Assembly: GCF_902167635.1 (NCBI RefSeq)
Contig: NZ_CABHMS010000009.1
Location: forward strand, 124,001-188,000
DNA length: 64,000 bases
Reading direction: 5' to 3'
From: Chitinophaga vietnamensis
GTDB lineage: Bacteria; Bacteroidota; Bacteroidia; Chitinophagales; Chitinophagaceae
Numbering within the stretch: the first letter of the stretch is position 1; each line of letters begins with the position of its first letter. Shown here in pieces: positions 61,801 through 64,000 of this stretch. A program made the translations under genes and the position numbers. The notes beneath the pieces were generated by a model. That model was not told the DNA's origin and ran no database searches. It saw only the letters and a program-made list of their open reading frames with translations.

Positions 61801-62936
61801 AAACACAAACCCGGAAAGACCGCAAATACAGCGCCGGCGGACGTTTGCTCGAAACAGAAAACGCCCGCTTCCATTACGATGCAGAAGGAAATCTCATCAA
61901 AAAGATCGTGATGCAGTCCTCGTTCCCTGTAACATGGGAATACGAATGGTATGGCAACGGCATGCTCAAACAGGTACGCCGTCCCGACCAGAAAATCATC
62001 ACCTTTCAGTACGATGCGCTGGGACGCCGCACAGAAAAGGTTTTCAACGGACAAGTAACCCGCTTCCTCTGGCAAGGCAACACCCCCTTACATGAGTGGA
62101 CCTATCCCCTTTCAGAAAAACCGCGTGTAGTCGTTGACGATAGTGGTGAGCTGCGGGAAAGTCATCCCGAACCCGTACCACCCGAAACCCTCACCACCTG
62201 GGTGTTTGAAGATGGTACCTTCCGGCTGGCCGCTAAAATCACCCGTTACCATCAGTATTCCGTTATCACAGATCACCTCGGCACACCCGCCACCGCCTTC
62301 GACGAGCAAGGCCGCGAAGTGTGGAATGCTGAATTGGGAATTTATGGAAATGTGCGTAAGTTCGAAGGACAGAAAGATTTCATCCCCTTCCGGTATCAGG
62401 GGCAGTATGAAGATGTGGAAACCGGGTTGTATTATAACCGGTTCAGGTATTATAGTCCGGAAGAAGGGGTGTATGTGAGCCAGGACCCGATTGGGTTGAT
62501 AAGTGGAGAACCCAACTTTTATGCATATGTTGATGATCCCAATAAATTGGTCGATGCCTTGGGGTTATCTTATTCAACTTCAGATGCACTTCTGTATAAT
62601 ATCAAGCAAAATTTAACTATAGGTAATAATCGGGCCGAGCTAAGTGGCATCCATAGTTATGATGATGTTATGGAGGCGGGACGTAAATTTGTGGGGAGGA
62701 ACCCTACTATTGAATATCATCCCGATGGAAAAATAAAGGCAATGACAAGTAGTGATAAATTAAAAAGGTTCAGAGCGCCTCAATACAAACCAATACAAGG
62801 ATACAAGCAGGCCAATTTTGAAATGAGAACCTCTGAGGATGTAACATGGAAATCACCTATAAATATTGGCACCGATGCTGAGCCAATAATGGGCGACAAT
62901 CCGAGAAAAGCAAATGTTCACGTAAAATGCTCCTAA
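58860..62936 (+). CDS. PAAR-Rhs polymorphic toxin, T6SS effector
   Basis: This 1358-residue protein starts with a PAAR-like domain (about 1-120, VIGLDIHIVILFGFPIPLPHP type, with PAAR-like Gly/His/Pro turns) that can cap VgrG. A linker and a DUF6531-like part follow, then a long series of YD/Rhs repeats (about 330-1180) such as YSYDDNGHITAVTYPDG and YNAYDEVTQV. The Rhs core ends at YYNRFRYYSPEEGVYVSQDPIGL (near 1209), where Rhs proteins cut themselves. The last about 123 residues form an AT-rich tip, the toxin part, unknown to me. The cage should shield the tip until delivery. It is followed by a candidate immunity gene that overlaps its end. Confidence 0.92.
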   Translation: MLVSNKHFTPVIGLDIHIVILFGFPIPLPHPYIGLVVDPMDYIPFIGATTKVNHVPRGKSDTSGKLVFLFHIPMGGPFLLAPMIGHDSVNFFGSKKVKVEGNLMSPSGHMLMTCNDIGMPLSLRPGKKFIPIPSLYLPTSYSIPLSFGKPVMLGGPFVPDWAGVLMNLIMSYGFGALMKGLGKAGKKALTKFNKALQKKLGSNKLSKLLCKKGFEPVDLIQGIVIYDITDFELPGPIPLKWERSWNSDSPFEGLLGHGAHLFFDMRIEEFPGEDATAVLLGDGRTAVFELLPFSGNSDFNRHEQLTLTRTHVDEYTLFDQQERHTYTFKKAHPQDAQYRLISITDEKDAMISLHYNSKGHLLRIIDSAGRHLLVSSDDKGRIIKVTAQHRGEQRQLVAYAYNDAGDLCAATDALQQTTYIHYRDHLMIKKTDRNGVSFYWEYDRQQRCTHTWGDGGIMEGFLEYHPKEGFNRITNSQGHTTIYYYTPDFVVSQIKDPMGHSTFFSYTDAMEIYRVIDAEGNTTGYSYDDNGHITAVTYPDGTERSSSYNEAGKLVRIADAEGNSRTYVYYGGNGLLHTITEADGSMRIFRYDQNKQLVKIEDEQENAVLMTYDEDRNLSTLTLPNGAVTRWEYDAWGQCTRITNPLQEEQHFRYDRLGRVTTVKLTDGNQVQLQYNAYDEVTQVNDRHHEVRFAYTAMGSLKQREENGSKLHFIYNNDEQLNGIVNEHGETYRFTRNAAGDIISESGFDGLLRHYERDSTGKVLKTHRPGGKWTQYEYTGNGHLARAEYSDGFWETYSHDRNGALIEASNPTGVVKFERDAMGRVISETQNGYTISTQFARDGSGKTVQSSLGAHIQTRWNQDGDISAISAGAWSAQIQRNLLGLEIERSLPGGVKSRWTYHPGSSATGTPDAHQVQVNGKTVRSRQYHWDANQRLKQMVNGLTNGTTHFGHDDFGNLAWAQYDDRSYDYRLPDKAGNLYKTQTRKDRKYSAGGRLLETENARFHYDAEGNLIKKIVMQSSFPVTWEYEWYGNGMLKQVRRPDQKIITFQYDALGRRTEKVFNGQVTRFLWQGNTPLHEWTYPLSEKPRVVVDDSGELRESHPEPVPPETLTTWVFEDGTFRLAAKITRYHQYSVITDHLGTPATAFDEQGREVWNAELGIYGNVRKFEGQKDFIPFRYQGQYEDVETGLYYNRFRYYSPEEGVYVSQDPIGLISGEPNFYAYVDDPNKLVDALGLSYSTSDALLYNIKQNLTIGNNRAELSGIHSYDDVMEAGRKFVGRNPTIEYHPDGKIKAMTSSDKLKRFRAPQYKPIQGYKQANFEMRTSEDVTWKSPINIGTDAEPIMGDNPRKANVHVKCS

Positions 62937-63355
62937 AACCAATGATAACGTTAGATTCAATATCTGTTGATGGCATCAAAGATGTTAAGAAAATAAATCT
63001 ATTGATGGAAAAACCATATTTCTATGATGTGGATTTATGGATTAAATCTTTATACGAAGAAGAATCCCTCATGCTCTATTCTGCGTCAATATCTAATCCC
63101 AAAGGAGTAGAGCAAAAATTTGAGAAGTCTAAAAATGTCAGCTTCATTGGTAACAAGATCTTTATTTTCAATTCTGATATGAATTATGAAACTCTCTTTA
63201 ACAGTTTTTCTAAACTAGTATCAGCGTCTCAAGGAAGAAATCAATATGAAAGCAGTATTCTGTTGCAAAGATATTTTGAGGAGCAAGATGTGTTATTTGA
63301 AACATCAAAAGAGTATTATTACTATCTCTTTGATAAAATCAAGGGAAAAAAATAG
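62927..63355 (+). CDS. Candidate immunity protein for the Rhs toxin
   Basis: This is a 142-residue, AT-rich gene whose ATG lies inside the last codons of rhs (10-bp overlap), the usual arrangement for a toxin tip and its immunity partner. An alternative ATG at 62942 starts after the rhs stop. The protein is Lys/Phe/Tyr/Glu-rich, lacks a signal peptide, and shows no known domain. Location in the cytoplasm suggests the tip acts on a cytoplasmic target. The function is inferred from gene position. Confidence 0.65.
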   Translation: MLLKPMITLDSISVDGIKDVKKINLLMEKPYFYDVDLWIKSLYEEESLMLYSASISNPKGVEQKFEKSKNVSFIGNKIFIFNSDMNYETLFNSFSKLVSASQGRNQYESSILLQRYFEEQDVLFETSKEYYYYLFDKIKGKK

Positions 63356-63367
63356 CTATTATATAAA

Positions 63368-63514
63368 GAAGAAGTAGACTTGGAAAATTTCGGAATAATT
63401 CCGATAAATACTGACTTCAACACCTCGTCAATCCTGGGAGAGTATGAAATGCGCAGGTTTGTCGCTGGGAATGACGGGTATAAGTCAAAAAGGTTGCATG
63501 AAGGAACAGCTTGA
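63368..63514 (+). pseudogene. Displaced toxin-tip fragment (orphan Rhs-CT remnant)
   Basis: A stop-free frame of 48 codons continues from the immunity gene's stop and ends ...GEYEMRRFVAGNDGYKSK... then a Thr-Ala stop. It has no start codon of its own except internal ATG, ends inside the start of the next immunity-like gene (17-base overlap), and has the Lys/Arg/His-rich look of a toxin C terminus. Such fragments, left when a new tip displaces an older one, are known in Rhs and CDI loci. Identity is inference. Confidence 0.4.
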
Positions 63515-63854
63515 TAAAATAAATAAATTTCTACAAAATCATCAGTGGTGCGATTTTGAGATCATAGATTTAAAGGGAAATCTACGCATAGGAGGAAAAA
63601 CAGGATTTAGTAATGATTATGATATCGTCATTACTTTTTCCGATGTTTTCTTTATGCAAATCTTATACGAATGGAAGACCGACACGCAAGCAATTGCTTT
63701 CGAAATACCAGATGTACAAGAGGAGAGAACAATAAATATCAATTTTGGCATTGAACAAGGGTTTCAGCTATTCAAAATTTATGCTGAAGACATAGAGAGC
63801 CCTTTATACATAAGTTCTAAAGGTATTTCAGTAGAATTTCCTTCTAACAGTTGA
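63498..63854 (+). CDS. Orphan immunity-like protein
   Basis: This is a 118-residue protein from the ATG at 63498 (MKEQLDKINKF); an ATG at 63444 would add 18 residues that read through the toxin-tip fragment and look unlikely. The protein is a small alpha/beta type with QILYEWKTDTQAIAFEIPDVQEE-like words and no signal peptide. Its gene start overlaps the displaced tip, as true toxin-immunity pairs do. It may still protect against siblings with the older toxin. Function is inferred from position only. Confidence 0.55.
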   Translation: MKEQLDKINKFLQNHQWCDFEIIDLKGNLRIGGKTGFSNDYDIVITFSDVFFMQILYEWKTDTQAIAFEIPDVQEERTININFGIEQGFQLFKIYAEDIESPLYISSKGISVEFPSNS

Positions 63855-63904
63855 AGCTAAAGCGACGTACATCGGAGACAGCGTATAGAAAAGAAAACTA
63901 ACTG

Positions 63905-64000
63905 ATGCAAAATATCAAATTAGTAGCTCTAAAAGAGAACATAGAAAGAGGAGCAATATTGAGATGTAAAGGAAAATATCCTTATGAGGACTATGTTGAT
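63905..64000 (+). CDS. Start of a further small gene, cut by the window end
   Basis: An ATG-led frame stays open for 32 codons to the window end (MQNIKLVALKEN...). The AT-rich, Lys/Glu-rich start and the position after two immunity-like genes suggest another immunity-type gene of the cassette array. A 17-codon open stretch before it, ending in TAA at 63899, could be another toxin-tip trace but is too short to trust. Confidence 0.4.
   Translation, partial: MQNIKLVALKENIERGAILRCKGKYPYEDYVD

Noticed and set aside
60711-62075. 454-codon frame antisense to the Rhs repeats
   Set aside because: Rhs repeats give long antisense frames by codon bias; no motif is present.
63845-63901. Second toxin-tip trace of 17 codons before the last partial gene
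   Set aside because: It is too short to separate from chance; it is only mentioned in the entry for the partial gene.
1-64000. tRNA, rRNA, prophage or transposase genes
   Set aside because: I found no cloverleaf with CCA end, rRNA words, integrase or transposase motif that I could support by eye.

Overview
The window looks like chromosomal DNA of a Bacteroidota bacterium, most likely a Chitinophaga-like member of the Chitinophagaceae. The support is the overall gene set (Bacteroidota-type outer-membrane proteins, an HU-CCDC81/SPOR protein, TssN/TssO-type T6SS genes, a YtxJ bacilliredoxin), start regions without clear Shine-Dalgarno sites, and promoter-like TAnnTTTG elements. The species call is inference; no rRNA gene is present.

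Positions 1 to 37.6 kb are mainly housekeeping. In order they hold: the end of an acyl-CoA carboxylase beta subunit; a UbiA-like membrane protein; an M42 peptidase; bioB; a reverse-strand group aroQ, ubiX, ytxJ plus an unlisted 49-residue lipoprotein; an Mpl/MurC-type ligase, a DEDDh exonuclease and a GT2 polyprenol-phosphate mannosyltransferase; an EamA transporter; an S9 peptidase; AraC, GNAT, cupin and DUF4230 genes; an RRM protein; a 2-oxo-acid dehydrogenase E2, cinA, a thioesterase and DoxX; a large TPR protein, a beta-barrel protein and an HU/SPOR protein; a RmlD-like reductase; a prolyl oligopeptidase; pfkA-pyk; an MFS transporter; and an aldehyde dehydrogenase, coaA, Crp-family, metallo-beta-lactamase-fold run. 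Intergenic spaces carry several families of short repeats: GCAAAG-rich inverted repeats, AAATCCGTAAAT-type repeats, GTAATTCTTAATTCGTAATT-type repeats, and one 194-bp element with perfect 33-bp terminal inverted repeats.

Positions 37.7 to 64.0 kb form a Bacteroidota-type (subtype iii) type VI secretion locus. A reverse unit (41957 down to 37745) encodes TssG, TssN, TssK, TssO and a first TssD/Hcp. A forward unit (42162 to 45518) encodes a PKD-containing TssP-like membrane protein, TssE and TssF. A reverse unit (51926 down to 45428) encodes TssH, TssB, TssC, a secreted TraN/VirB9-like protein and a lytic transglycosylase. A forward effector region (52588 to the end) encodes a second Hcp, an unrecognised 381-residue protein, two tandem lipoproteins, a small membrane protein, VgrG, a TPR-like protein, a PAAR-Rhs toxin of 1358 residues, its probable immunity protein, a displaced toxin tip with an orphan immunity-like gene, and the start of another small gene.

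In the working model, TssB/C sheath and Hcp tube are built on a TssE/F/G/K baseplate held in the envelope by TssN/O/P. TssH recycles the sheath. VgrG plus the PAAR head of Rhs forms the spike, loaded with help from the TPR-like protein. The Hcp2-linked 381-residue protein and the AT-rich Rhs tip are the candidate toxins, and the small genes after them are the candidate immunity genes. The best leads for something new are the Hcp2-linked cassette, the TraN-like protein and transglycosylase in the place where TssQ/TssR might be expected, the TPR-like loading protein, and a GAAAAACC motif shared by the leaders of several T6SS transcription units.
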